From Coemansia sp. RSA 922 (Eukaryota; Kickxellomycota; Kickxellomycetes; Kickxellales; Kickxellaceae), in assembly GCA_027577415.1 (NCBI GenBank), contig JANBQS010000575.1, forward strand, positions 1-15,241: a stretch of DNA of 15,241 nt. Direction: 5' to 3'. Positions within the stretch are counted from its first letter, which is position 1; every line of letters starts with the position of its first letter. Below are positions 7,093 through 15,132 of the stretch, piece by piece. The notes beneath the pieces are model-generated. The model worked only from the letters and a program-made list of their open reading frames with translations. It did not search any database and was not told where the DNA came from. Both the position numbers and the translations under genes were made by a program.

Positions 7093-8298
7093 CTACGATA
7101 TCAGACCTGCCTTTTGAAGCAGCTTGACTAACTCTCCACTGGTGTGCTGTGCTTGCAGGTCGTCGCTGCCTCCGATACTCCGGCCATCAACAAAAATATT
7201 GGGGAACGTCAGGCGGCCCGAGATCTTGCCCAGTGCAGCCTTTACTTCCATTGGATCTGCCTCCTTGTCGGCTTCGAGTACGGCAAACTGCAGACCACGC
7301 TGCTCCTTGAGCTTGGCAAGTAGCCGCTTGGCCTTACTCGAGTAAGGGCAGTACGTCTTGGAGAACACCATTACGCGGTTGCGCTGGATCAGCTGGCGCA
7401 CTTTCTGCTCTGCCGCTGACTGCTCACTGGTCTTGGTGCCGATTAGTCGCTTGGACAGCTCGCCACTAGCGTGCAAGCTCTGCAATCCTTTGTAGCCGCC
7501 AACCTCGCTCCCGCCCACGAACACCACTGGAAGACCTGGCTGGCCTGATATCTCACGGATGACTTCAGCAAGCTGCAAGTGGTCCGCCCGCTCGTCAAGA
7601 TCGACGAATCTGTAGGCAAAGCCAGTGCGCTCGTTTTGGTAGCCCTGGATAATAGCCGCGGCTTGAGCGGCGTTTGTGTCGGCCATTCGACCATAGACAG
7701 CGACAGAGTTGTCTGTGATAAGCTTGCGCGTGGACTCCAAAAGCGCGATCTTGTGCTGCTCTAGCTTGGCTTTGGGCAGCAGGCCAGCATCCACAAGAAT
7801 CTGTTGTAAGTTGCCATTGGCGTGCTTGGCATACATGTCGTCGTTACCGCCAATGCACTTTGCGTCGACAAACACACTAGGGAATGTGGAATGCGAACAC
7901 AAGCTTGCAAGCGCGTCCTTCACGTTGTCCATATCCTTTCGCAGATCTGCCTCGACAACCATGTAGTCAAGTCCGTACTGCTCATGATATCGCTCTAGTA
8001 ATGCCTTGGTAGCCTTGCAATGAGGGCAAGTCGTCTTGCTGAATACAACGATACGGTGTTTGCGCAGAACCGACTGTACAAAGCGAGCAGCTGAACCCTG
8101 TGCCGCATCAATGGGGAGCGGAGCCTCTGGCCAGTGTCGATTGATACCGCCTCTTGGTCGGTCACGACTGTCGTCGCCAAGTGCGTCCAACATGTCATCG
8201 ACATGGAAAGAGCGGCCGGCGAGTAGGAACAAAGTGCCGACGGCGAGCAGGAGAGCAAGCACCAGCCTGTGGCGGTACAGTGTCACGGCCAGGCTCAT
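7093..8298 (-). CDS. Signal-anchored triple-domain glutaredoxin
   Basis: 401 residues from the first in-frame ATG (8298-8296) to TAG. A hydrophobic segment at about 12-28 (LVLALLLAVGTLFLLAG) after a short basic N-terminus predicts a type II anchor with the rest in the secretory lumen, as in yeast Grx6/Grx7. Three glutaredoxin folds follow. Domain 1 (about 70-175) has CPHC at 91-94, TFP at 138-140 and GGNDD at 150-154. Domain 2 (about 188-288) keeps GLPVVFVGG and a GG turn, but GRMADTNA (203-210) replaces the active site and no cysteine remains. Domain 3 (about 292-401) has CPYS at 317-320, TFP at 364-366 and GGSDD at 376-380; CPYS is also found in Grx7. The expected activity is reduction of glutathione mixed disulphides in ER/Golgi, possibly with Fe-S binding by domain 3. 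Fungal Grx6/7 have one such domain, so the triplication is unusual. The gene is divergent from the MAPK gene. Confidence 0.93.
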   Translation of the reverse strand: MSLAVTLYRHRLVLALLLAVGTLFLLAGRSFHVDDMLDALGDDSRDRPRGGINRHWPEAPLPIDAAQGSAARFVQSVLRKHRIVVFSKTTCPHCKATKALLERYHEQYGLDYMVVEADLRKDMDNVKDALASLCSHSTFPSVFVDAKCIGGNDDMYAKHANGNLQQILVDAGLLPKAKLEQHKIALLESTRKLITDNSVAVYGRMADTNAAQAAAIIQGYQNERTGFAYRFVDLDERADHLQLAEVIREISGQPGLPVVFVGGSEVGGYKGLQSLHASGELSKRLIGTKTSEQSAAEQKVRQLIQRNRVMVFSKTYCPYSSKAKRLLAKLKEQRGLQFAVLEADKEADPMEVKAALGKISGRLTFPNIFVDGRSIGGSDDLQAQHTSGELVKLLQKAGLIS

Positions 8299-8595
8299 TG
8301 CGTCAAGCAAACCTCTATCGTTCAAGTAAATGCAGACGTAAAAAAGAATGTAAAAAAACAAATGTCGATATGTGGAGCAAAAGCAGGAGACACTGCTATC
8401 GCTGTCTAAATTTAGCTGTGCGTCCTGCGAGCGGGGGAGTGACTGAGCGAGTGAGTGAGGGACAACCCCCTACTCCACCAAAAGAAAATCTACCCACACA
8501 AGCGAGAGAGCTGGAGCACAATTCCTTCTCTCTCCCTCTTTTGCTCGCTATCTTTATCTTCAACTTTGCTATTTTATACTACAAGGGAGCCAGTC
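8299..8595. promoter_or_regulatory. Bidirectional promoter between glutaredoxin (-) and MAP kinase (+)
   Basis: 297 bases separate the two ATGs. The MAPK side has a G/A-rich block of GAGTGA/GAGCGA repeats at about 8437-8461, then a long pyrimidine-rich leader at about 8521-8580 ending 16 bases before the ATG. A near-match to a MADS-box site (CTATTTTATA, 8571-8580) fails the CTA(A/T)4TAG consensus. No convincing TATA box is placed for either gene. Confidence 0.65.
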
Positions 8596-10040
8596 ATGTC
8601 TCAGAGCCAGTCATCCAGCCAGGGCGCTAGTCGTATGCGCCTGCCGCCATCGCTTGCCGGCGCCTACAGGATTGTTAGGGACATTGGCCAGGGAGCCTAT
8701 GGACTCGTGTGCGAGGCGGAGCATATCGAAACTGGCCAGCATGTAGCGATCAAGAAGGTCTCGCGCGTAGGAGAGAAGGAGGTTCTTGCCAAGCGGTCGT
8801 TGCGTGAAATAAAGCTCATGCGGCACTTCAGCGGCCACGAGAACGTAAGTAGCACTGCATGCTCAGACATCAAGAGCCCAAACTCGACAAGTCACCTTAA
8901 TTCTGCACAGTATGTTCCTGAACCATGTAGATTATTTCGTTGTTGGACATTGACGTCGCCAACAGCCCGGACTTTAACGAAATATACCTGATTCAGGAGC
9001 TGATGGAGGCTGATCTCCAGCTCATTATAAAGTCCGGCCAGCCTCTGACAGACCCCCACTACCAGTACTTTTTGTACCAGATCTGTCGCGGACTCAAGTA
9101 CATACACTCTGCCGGCGTGCTACACCGCGACCTCAAGCCCAGCAACCTGCTAGTCAATGCCAATTGCTCGCTACGTATCTGCGATTTCGGACTAGCGCGT
9201 GGCCTGGCCGAAACCCCCGAGGGCAACATTGGCTTTATGACAGAGTACGTGGCGACTCGCTGGTACCGTGCACCCGAGATCATGCTCTCGTTCTTGTCGT
9301 ACACCAAGGCAATTGACATTTGGTCGGTAGGATGTATCTTTGCCGAGCTGCTAGGCGGCAAGCCCCTGTTCAAGGGCCGCGACTATGTCGACCAGCTGAA
9401 CCAGATTTTGCAGATCTTGGGTACTCCTGACGACGCTACGCTGTCGCGCATTGGTAGCGAGCGAGCGCAAATGTACATCCGCTCTCTGCCATACATGCCC
9501 AAGGTCCCGTGGGAGCGGATTTTCCCGAACGCCACGCCCCTGGCCCTAGATCTGCTAGAGAAGCTACTGGACTTTGATCCCAGCACCAGAATCACCGTAG
9601 ATGAGGTTCTGGCTCATCCGTATCTCCAGGCGTACCACAATCCTGGCGACGAAGTGCCGTGCCCCGTCGCTTGCGACATGTCGTTCGAGGCCATCACCGA
9701 CATGCCCGATGTCAAGCGCATGATCATTGACGAGGTAATCGAGTTTAAGCGCCAGGCTGTCCAGGAGAACCACGACGCAGTGGACGCCGAGTACATGCAG
9801 GAGCAACAGCAATTTGACGACAGGTCTGCTGCAATTGGCAGCTACGTTGACCGTGGCGCCATTCCTGGTGGCGACGCATTTGCGCGAGCACGCGAGTACC
9901 GTTCGGTGGATGATAGTCTCGAGCCCGGCGTCGCTGCTCAGCACCAGCAGGTTGTTGGCGACTGCAACGCCTCGATGAGCGAGAGCGACGCTGCTGCTCT
10001 AGAGCGTGAGTTGGCTGGAGACGTGGAGATGATCCAATAA
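8596..10040 (+). CDS. Cell-wall-integrity type MAP kinase (Slt2/Mpk1 family)
   Basis: Exons 8596-8844 and 8931-10040 encode 452 residues. Kinase landmarks are GQGAYGLV (31-38, glycine loop), VAIKK (Lys53), HRDLKPSN (148-155), DFGLAR (168-173) and a TEY activation motif (187-189) followed by [13 protein letters not shown] rather than TGY separates it from Hog1. [25 protein letters not shown] and AHPYL match Slt2 more closely than the Fus3/Kss1 group. The C-terminal 140 residues form a polar tail with an EQQQF stretch, shorter than the poly-Q tail of budding yeast. The family acts downstream of Pkc1, Bck1 and Mkk1/2 in wall stress. The start is the first ATG of the ORF and gives a typical short N-terminus. 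The only intron lies just after the HEN of the αC/β4 region. The gene is convergent with GPI2 at its 3' end. Confidence 0.97.
8845..8930 (+). other. MAP kinase intron
   Basis: The 86 nt intron runs GTAAGT..CATGTAG, phase 0. Joining the exons gives [12 protein letters not shown], the expected MAPK sequence. An earlier CACAG at 8906-8910 lies 20 nt before the used acceptor; using it would shift the frame and destroy the kinase domain. Confidence 0.95.
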
Positions 10041-10188
10041 TGCGCCCTCTGCCTTAAGACCTCTCTCTTCAGTTGAGTGTGCTAGGTAGGGTGCAATGTT
10101 GCACCTGCTGTCTTTTCTTTTTCGTCGGTCCGTTAATAGTTAGTCATTACAAATAAGTTACTTTATACAAATGTTGGTTGCTAGCAGC
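10041..10188. other. Convergent 3' region between MAPK and GPI2
   Basis: 148 bases with T-rich stretches and TACAAATAAG near 10149-10158. It must contain both poly(A) sites. No gene was seen. Confidence 0.6.
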
Positions 10189-11373
10189 CTAGTGGAAGTA
10201 GCGGTGCACGATTGGACGTGCCTCATCCCATGGGCCGTGGATCTCGTTTTTGTAGCGCTGGACCCAGATCAGCCACAGCGGACAGACAAACGTGATGAAC
10301 AGCGAGCTGAATATATGCAACAGCGCCACTGCCTTGTTTATATACATAAACAGGGCAGTGGCCATGAGAGCCAGCACCATCGTCGTGGCCATGGAGGCAG
10401 CATCCGAGATGCGCTTCAGGTATCGGCGGAAAATAGGGAACAGGGCAAACCACTTGAGCGCAAAGCTGAGAAAGGCAAATACGCTCAAGTTGTTGTTGAG
10501 CTGCGAGGCCAAGAGCACGCTGGCAAGCACGGCGGCATTGAGCGACACGCTGCCAGGGAAGCGGATGTTGGTCAAGTTACCAGTGCTGTAGTCGTGAAAG
10601 GCCAAGTTGACGCCAAAGAAGATCACAGTCATCGCCCAGATCGTGTCTCTGCTCGTGTCCTCGGTCAGTGTGCGCAGGATAGGCGAGAGGCCAAACAACA
10701 ACAAGGCAAATAGCATGGCCCCCTTGATGAGGTTCAGCCGAACTATGCGCTGCTCGGGAGTGCGCAAGTACATATTCAGAATGTCCCAGAAGACAAAGCC
10801 AAGCACAGTAGATATGGACGAGCACCACACAAGCGTCTTGCCAGTCAAGCTGCCTCGGTAGAGGTTGATAAACACGGATATGAATATCATGATGCTCGAC
10901 AAGTGCTGAGTAATGACTGTGGTCTGTATGACGACAGTCGAGTAGTCGTACATGCGCACATTGGCGTTCTTTTGCAGCTCCATGAGGAACGTGTCATCTA
11001 CGTAATCGTCTGGGTACTCTTGCTTTATGTACAAGAGTTTGCGCCAGGGACGCCGAGGCTGAACGACAGTTGGTCGAGTAGACGTGACTGTAGCAGCTAT
11101 GGCGGCAGCACGCGATGTCGCTAGATACAAGCCGCTGGTCGCATCGACATCGCCGGCGCTTCTGTGCGGAGAGAAGCGAGAGAAACCAGTGCGTGCCGGC
11201 GATGCACTGCTTTTCTTAAGCACAGCTGGACTGCTACCTTCGGCGGCCTCGTCAAGGCTGTGGCTCAGAGGCGACAGTCTGGTTGGAGACGAGCCTAGAG
11301 CAGCAGAGTCAGAAGGGTTGTCTCGGCGCCGGCTTAGAAACGGCACGCCAATCCGAGTAGGCATTATCTTCAT
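10189..11373 (-). CDS. GPI2: GPI-GlcNAc transferase subunit GPI2/PIG-C
   Basis: 394-residue ORF from the ATG at 11373; an in-frame TAG lies three codons upstream, so no longer start exists in this exon. Residues about 1-105 are a Ser/Pro/Arg-rich, probably cytosolic extension with several SP sites. The PIG-C domain starts at PWRKLLYIKQEYPDDYVDD (109-127). It has about 8 hydrophobic segments, the family stretch SLNAAVLASVLLASQL (277-292) and the C-terminal GPWDEARP (380-387). GPI2 is a membrane subunit of the ER complex that transfers GlcNAc from UDP-GlcNAc to phosphatidylinositol, the first step of GPI-anchor synthesis, and supports assembly rather than catalysis. The N-terminal extension is longer than in human PIG-C and could carry regulation by proline-directed kinases (inference). 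Confidence 0.94.
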   Translation of the reverse strand: MKIMPTRIGVPFLSRRRDNPSDSAALGSSPTRLSPLSHSLDEAAEGSSPAVLKKSSASPARTGFSRFSPHRSAGDVDATSGLYLATSRAAAIAATVTSTRPTVVQPRRPWRKLLYIKQEYPDDYVDDTFLMELQKNANVRMYDYSTVVIQTTVITQHLSSIMIFISVFINLYRGSLTGKTLVWCSSISTVLGFVFWDILNMYLRTPEQRIVRLNLIKGAMLFALLLFGLSPILRTLTEDTSRDTIWAMTVIFFGVNLAFHDYSTGNLTNIRFPGSVSLNAAVLASVLLASQLNNNLSVFAFLSFALKWFALFPIFRRYLKRISDAASMATTMVLALMATALFMYINKAVALLHIFSSLFITFVCPLWLIWVQRYKNEIHGPWDEARPIVHRYFH

Positions 11374-12091
11374 TGCCCTCTACGACGAATGTATCCAGCA
11401 GCACTAGGGTAGCAAATAGGCCAAGTCGAGTATGCAAGAACAAGTTGTTGACAAAAGATAAATGCAAATTGAATACTTTGGATTCGAATGACGACAAAGG
11501 GCGAAGAAAAAAGCAGATATGACCTTACTTGGCGGAGACGAGATGCAGATGTGGGGGGCAGGATGTTGTGATTTCCTTCATCCAGCTCATATCTGCGCGT
11601 CTTGCCCAACGGCAGATCGCGGCAGCAACGGATCCGGCTCACACTGAATCCCTCCAACTCAGACTGCGTGAAAGACGATCTCTTACTCCACTGTGCTTGC
11701 AAGTGTGTGCCTGAGTTTTTCGGCAGCTAGGCCGCCTGACTTGAGCAGCTGGCGACAGGCGAGCTGCACACCCTGGCGCTCACTTCCGCTGCCTGTCCAA
11801 GATATTTCCTGTCTGATTATCTGGCTGTGTGACCGCGGAAGCCTGTGACCCGGATAGCTAATGGACACTGTTTGTCAGGCACTGCTACACGCCGTGATCC
11901 AACAAGACAGGCTATAGTCTCTTCTCGCTACGGTCCAGGTCCACTACTACACTCGGTGAGCCTGATAGTGACATCTTTGGGAAGCAGGTGTCTCCGCATT
12001 CAAAGTAGGGACGGCCTTTGTTGTGAGCCCGCGCTTGTCAATATGTGTCAAATGCGGCAAGACGATATGCACATCGTGTTTGGAATGCCGT

Positions 12092-12110
12092 TTTCGCGTG
12101 TGTTTCGCGT
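12092..12110. promoter_or_regulatory. Tandem ACGCGAAA sites (SBF/MBF-like)
   Basis: TTTCGCGT occurs at 12092-12099 and again at 12103-12110, 11 bp apart, that is on the same face of the helix. The reverse complement ACGCGAAA combines the MCB core (ACGCG) and SCB core (CGCGAAA) bound by APSES factors such as Mbp1/Swi4/Res in fungi. I found no other copy in the window. A single SCB-like CACGAAA (minus strand) follows at 12207-12201. They lie about 700 bp from both neighbouring ATGs, so the target gene is uncertain. Confidence 0.45.
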
Positions 12111-12724
12111 CGCAGCAACGGAAATCTGACGATCCTGGCCAACTTAGACCAGCTCTGTGCCTTCTTTGCTGTCAACTACATTTTTTTTGTGAGATTGCCG
12201 TTTCGTGTTAGCCACGCAATTGTGCACTTTGATGTCTCTTACTGCCTCTCTCCCCCCAGCCCCAGAGAGCGGGAGAGATTACCCTACGACTTTTTGCTCC
12301 ACACCAGGGTGCATTCTAGACGAAGCAAGCAGTATCCCCTTAAATACTTGGGCAGCGCCCTTCCTCTTTGCTTACTGTTTCTTTGTTACCATTCTCATTT
12401 ATTTTAATATTATTGTAAAGGTGGTGTTCAAAAGGTGTCACCGCTGTCGAGCTTGGCTTTTGTATATTGGCTTCTACCCTGCTCTTCTCGCTCCTTTTCT
12501 TTTGTTGCCAGTTCTGCTCGACACCCTCACCTGCCACACCTTTTCCTTCTGTCTCTTGTCCATCTCTTCTGTAATCTATTATTTCACTCTGCTGGCACCA
12601 CCTTTTGCGCTGCCGCAAGCCTTTGCTGCTCCTGGACTGCTAGCACCATCTGCAGCTGATAAGACCGCTTCTCCTTTCTTTTCATCTCTATCACAAGCCC
12701 ATCGACTCCTCTCTCTCTCACTCA

Positions 12725-12732
12725 TATAAAAG
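12725..12732 (+). promoter_or_regulatory. TATA box of the gene at 12805
   Basis: TATAAAAG lies 73 bases before the ATG, after a long pyrimidine-rich tract. The following leader is A/C-rich (CATATCAAAAACAACACATCC, within 12766-12790) and ends in CCCCACCATG, a good initiation context. Confidence 0.75.
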
Positions 12733-12804
12733 CATCACTATCTGCTGCTGCTTTCTCTATCATCTACATATCAAAAACAACACATCCATACATATCTCCC
12801 CACC

Positions 12805-13512
12805 ATGTCTCTTCTCGCACAAAGCACGCCCTGCTCTCTCCAGGTGCCACGGCCGCGTCCCCAGCATGGTCAGCTCCGGCCGCGGCCTCAGTCTATGATT
12901 GAGCTCCAGTCGTTGTCTCTGCCGCGGCCACAGCTACAGCCCTGTACACCTACTAGCAGAGGCACCAAGCGGCGCCGCCTGGAAGAGGAAAACGAGCCCG
13001 ATTGCTCTCCCACCAGCCCGCGCAAGAGATCTCCGTCGTTAGAAATCAAACAGCAAGACCAGAAGGAGCAGGAACCAGAGCAGTTGCAGAAACGGCGTCG
13101 TTCATCCACGCTTCGTCTGTCGCTCACAAAGCCTCCTCCAAGCCCACTTCTGCGGATCAGCAGCCTGCCTGCCTCGCCGTCTTCTGCGTCTAAAAAGCTC
13201 AAGACCCGTTCTGCGCTGCAAGCCATCCATGTCCGTGCACTGGAGCATGGCTTGCGTGTGCCCATCTGCAACACGCCTCTGGGCGTTGTTAGCCTCGCCG
13301 AGAACATTATCAGCCCCACGCGGCCCGTGTCACTTGTTCGGCCGCTGGTGTCGCTTCCTGCCATGCCCGTTTCTCCGCGAACTGGCTCTCGGACTCCGCT
13401 GTCGGCTGTTGCCTCTGTCAGCGTACCGAGCAGTCCAGCGCTTCGCCCATCTCGGATCTCCCGCCGCAACACGATCAGCTGCGATAGGCCTGTGCCGCTG
13501 CTCGAGATCTGA
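12805..13512 (+). CDS. Unrecognised disordered basic protein with many SP/TP sites
   Basis: Single-exon ORF of 235 residues starting in a strong context and ending TGA at 13510-13512. I do not recognise the family. It has an early RPRPQ repeat (16-20, 25-29). Three basic clusters could be nuclear localisation signals: KRRR (55-58), RKR (73-75) and KRRR (96-99). There are 12 SP/TP dipeptides (Thr8, Thr48, Ser68, Ser71, Ser76, Ser113, Ser124, Thr157, Ser170, Ser190, Thr197, Ser210), two of which fit the full CDK consensus (SPRK at 71, SPTR at 170). KRRRL (55-59) fits an RxL cyclin-docking motif. Residues 131-160 are the least disordered part (KLKTRSALQAIHVRALEHGL) and loosely resemble the Whi5/Nrm1 GTB helix, but the spacing does not match. 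A nuclear CDK or MAPK substrate is inferred. Its TATA promoter and C-rich codon use support real expression. Confidence 0.72.
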   Translation: MSLLAQSTPCSLQVPRPRPQHGQLRPRPQSMIELQSLSLPRPQLQPCTPTSRGTKRRRLEEENEPDCSPTSPRKRSPSLEIKQQDQKEQEPEQLQKRRRSSTLRLSLTKPPPSPLLRISSLPASPSSASKKLKTRSALQAIHVRALEHGLRVPICNTPLGVVSLAENIISPTRPVSLVRPLVSLPAMPVSPRTGSRTPLSAVASVSVPSSPALRPSRISRRNTISCDRPVPLLEI

Positions 13513-15132
13513 GATTATAACCGTCTCTCTATTGACACTTTGTTTTATTGTGGCCTTTAGTGATAGCATTATATCGCTGATGGACACTTTGGACAGCCAC
13601 TTACACCTAATTGATATATTTACTATTTTTGAACATTTCAGACCATGTCGTAGATTAGATGAAGTGGTCTCAGCCACGATTTAATCACGCATGATGAGAA
13701 AAAATTTTCTTCCCCGCTCCAGTCGATAAATAGGGCTTGAGGCAAGCCAGATCGCTTTGTGCTTTTGTCCTTCACTTTCCTTGGTTTTAAATCTTTTTTG
13801 CATGTTCTGGTAAGGTATGTAACATTGCTTTCTTAAGGCACTTTTTTGACATACTGCACGCTGGACCTTTGTTTTGGGAATGATGATAGAAACAGACCTG
13901 TTCTGTAGGGCAAACAACTTAAAATCATTGATTTGCCCGCTGGAGATAAAAATGCTTTCTAACTGACCCACTTCCATTGTAAATTGCTTAAGCGCACTTT
14001 GACGTATGTTGGATATGACACACATGTGGACTAACTTTGTCTTGTGCCTTTTTGTTTGCTATAGTCTAGATATCAAGTGCATAAACTCTAGTGTAGTTTT
14101 AATGTCTCCAATAATAAATATTTCTAAAAGCTAAATCTATATATGATCCAATCACCTTTGTAAACCTTGCCTATCGTACACAACGTGACCAGTGTTTGTG
14201 TATTTCTCGGAGGCCGAAGCAAAATACATCCACTCCGACAACTGCGCAATAACAAGCAGGCTATTTGCCCGTGAGATCCCTGATTTTGCGACTCTATGTA
14301 TACCGCGCCGAATCCAATATGACTTTGAGAATGCTTCTGGCTTGAGCGGAACACACCTTGACCCTGCTTTACATGGACAATGCTCTCGGAGCAGTGTATT
14401 TTGGCCCAGCGACCGTGACCGAGAGTGATGCTTTTTGCTGCAAGCGACCAGGCAGCGTGACCAGTGTTGCGGAGACTAGCTGTTCTGAGAAGCATTCTGA
14501 CAAGTAAGGAAAGTTCTCAAGTATCTGTATGGCGCGTGACGAGCAAGGCGGCAACCGATGCTTGCAAATTAAGTTTTCCGAGAACTTTATCGCCAAAAAT
14601 AATAGCGGAGATGGATAGACGTAAATTTAAAGCCGATTCGACTAGATAAGGGCGTGCTAAAGAGGGAAAAAAAAAAAAGGAGGCTGCGTAATCGATAAAG
14701 CCAAACAATGCAAATTAATGGTGGTTGGCCACTCTAGGCACACGGCCACTAGCTATTGTCATCGTACTGGTTTGATGAGAGAGTTGACTCCATAGCTGAT
14801 GGGGTTGGGTAGCCGCCACAAGTGGCTATACCAGCGATACATGCGCGCTATGACCGACATGTCTAAATAGTGTAAACCCAAAGTTGGTATGTGCTTCTAA
14901 GCACAGGTCGTAAAGAGCATCTGAAATAGTGCCCGTATTTTTTTTTTAAAAACAACCGAGCCGAGCCTGGTCAGGCGTAAAGAAAAAATAAGCACGAGGT
15001 GAAACACTTTAAAGTTGCGCAGACGTCAATTTTACATGCCCGAGTATCCCCGACTGGGCAAAAAAAAAAGAAAAAGAAATTCAAGCACTGGGAATATTGG
15101 AGCCAATGCGGTGCGTCAGATACCTGGGCGAT
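13513..15132. other. Long A/T-rich region without a supported gene
   Basis: These 1620 bases are poorer in G+C than the flanking genes and contain poly-A/T tracts (about 14667-14678, 14938-14947, 15060-15070). Two minus-strand ATG-started ORFs of 114 and 123 codons (14025-13681 and 14495-14124) show no domain or convincing composition. The second overlaps an equally plausible plus-strand frame at 14192-14428, so neither is called. A 13-base direct repeat occurs at 14184-14196 and 14456-14468. CCAAT at about 15101 may belong to the promoter of the gene at the right edge. Confidence 0.5.

Larger units (their letters stand above)
11374..12804. promoter_or_regulatory. Divergent intergenic region between GPI2 (-) and the gene at 12805 (+)
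   Basis: This 1431-base region contains no gene I can support. A minus-strand GTAAGG near 11527 and a CTAG acceptor near 11404 could bound a GPI2 leader intron. The middle (12092-12207) holds three SBF/MBF-like sites. From about 12240 to 12800 the plus strand is strongly pyrimidine-rich, which creates artificial Leu/Phe/Ser/Pro-rich reading frames. It ends in a TATA box and short CA-rich leader. The length suggests the plus-strand gene is heavily regulated. Confidence 0.6.

Noticed and set aside
8571..8580. Rlm1/MEF2-like site before the MAP kinase gene
   Set aside because: CTATTTTATA breaks the CTA(A/T)4TAG consensus at the last three positions.
11370..11702. Minus-strand 110-codon open frame upstream of GPI2
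   Set aside because: No in-frame ATG; joining it through the GTAAGG donor does not give a frame continuing into GPI2. More likely leader sequence.
12232..12729. 165-codon plus-strand ATG ORF with hydrophobic stretches, ending inside the TATA box of the next gene
   Set aside because: The hydrophobicity follows from the pyrimidine-rich promoter tract, and the stop codon falls in the core promoter. No conserved motif is visible.
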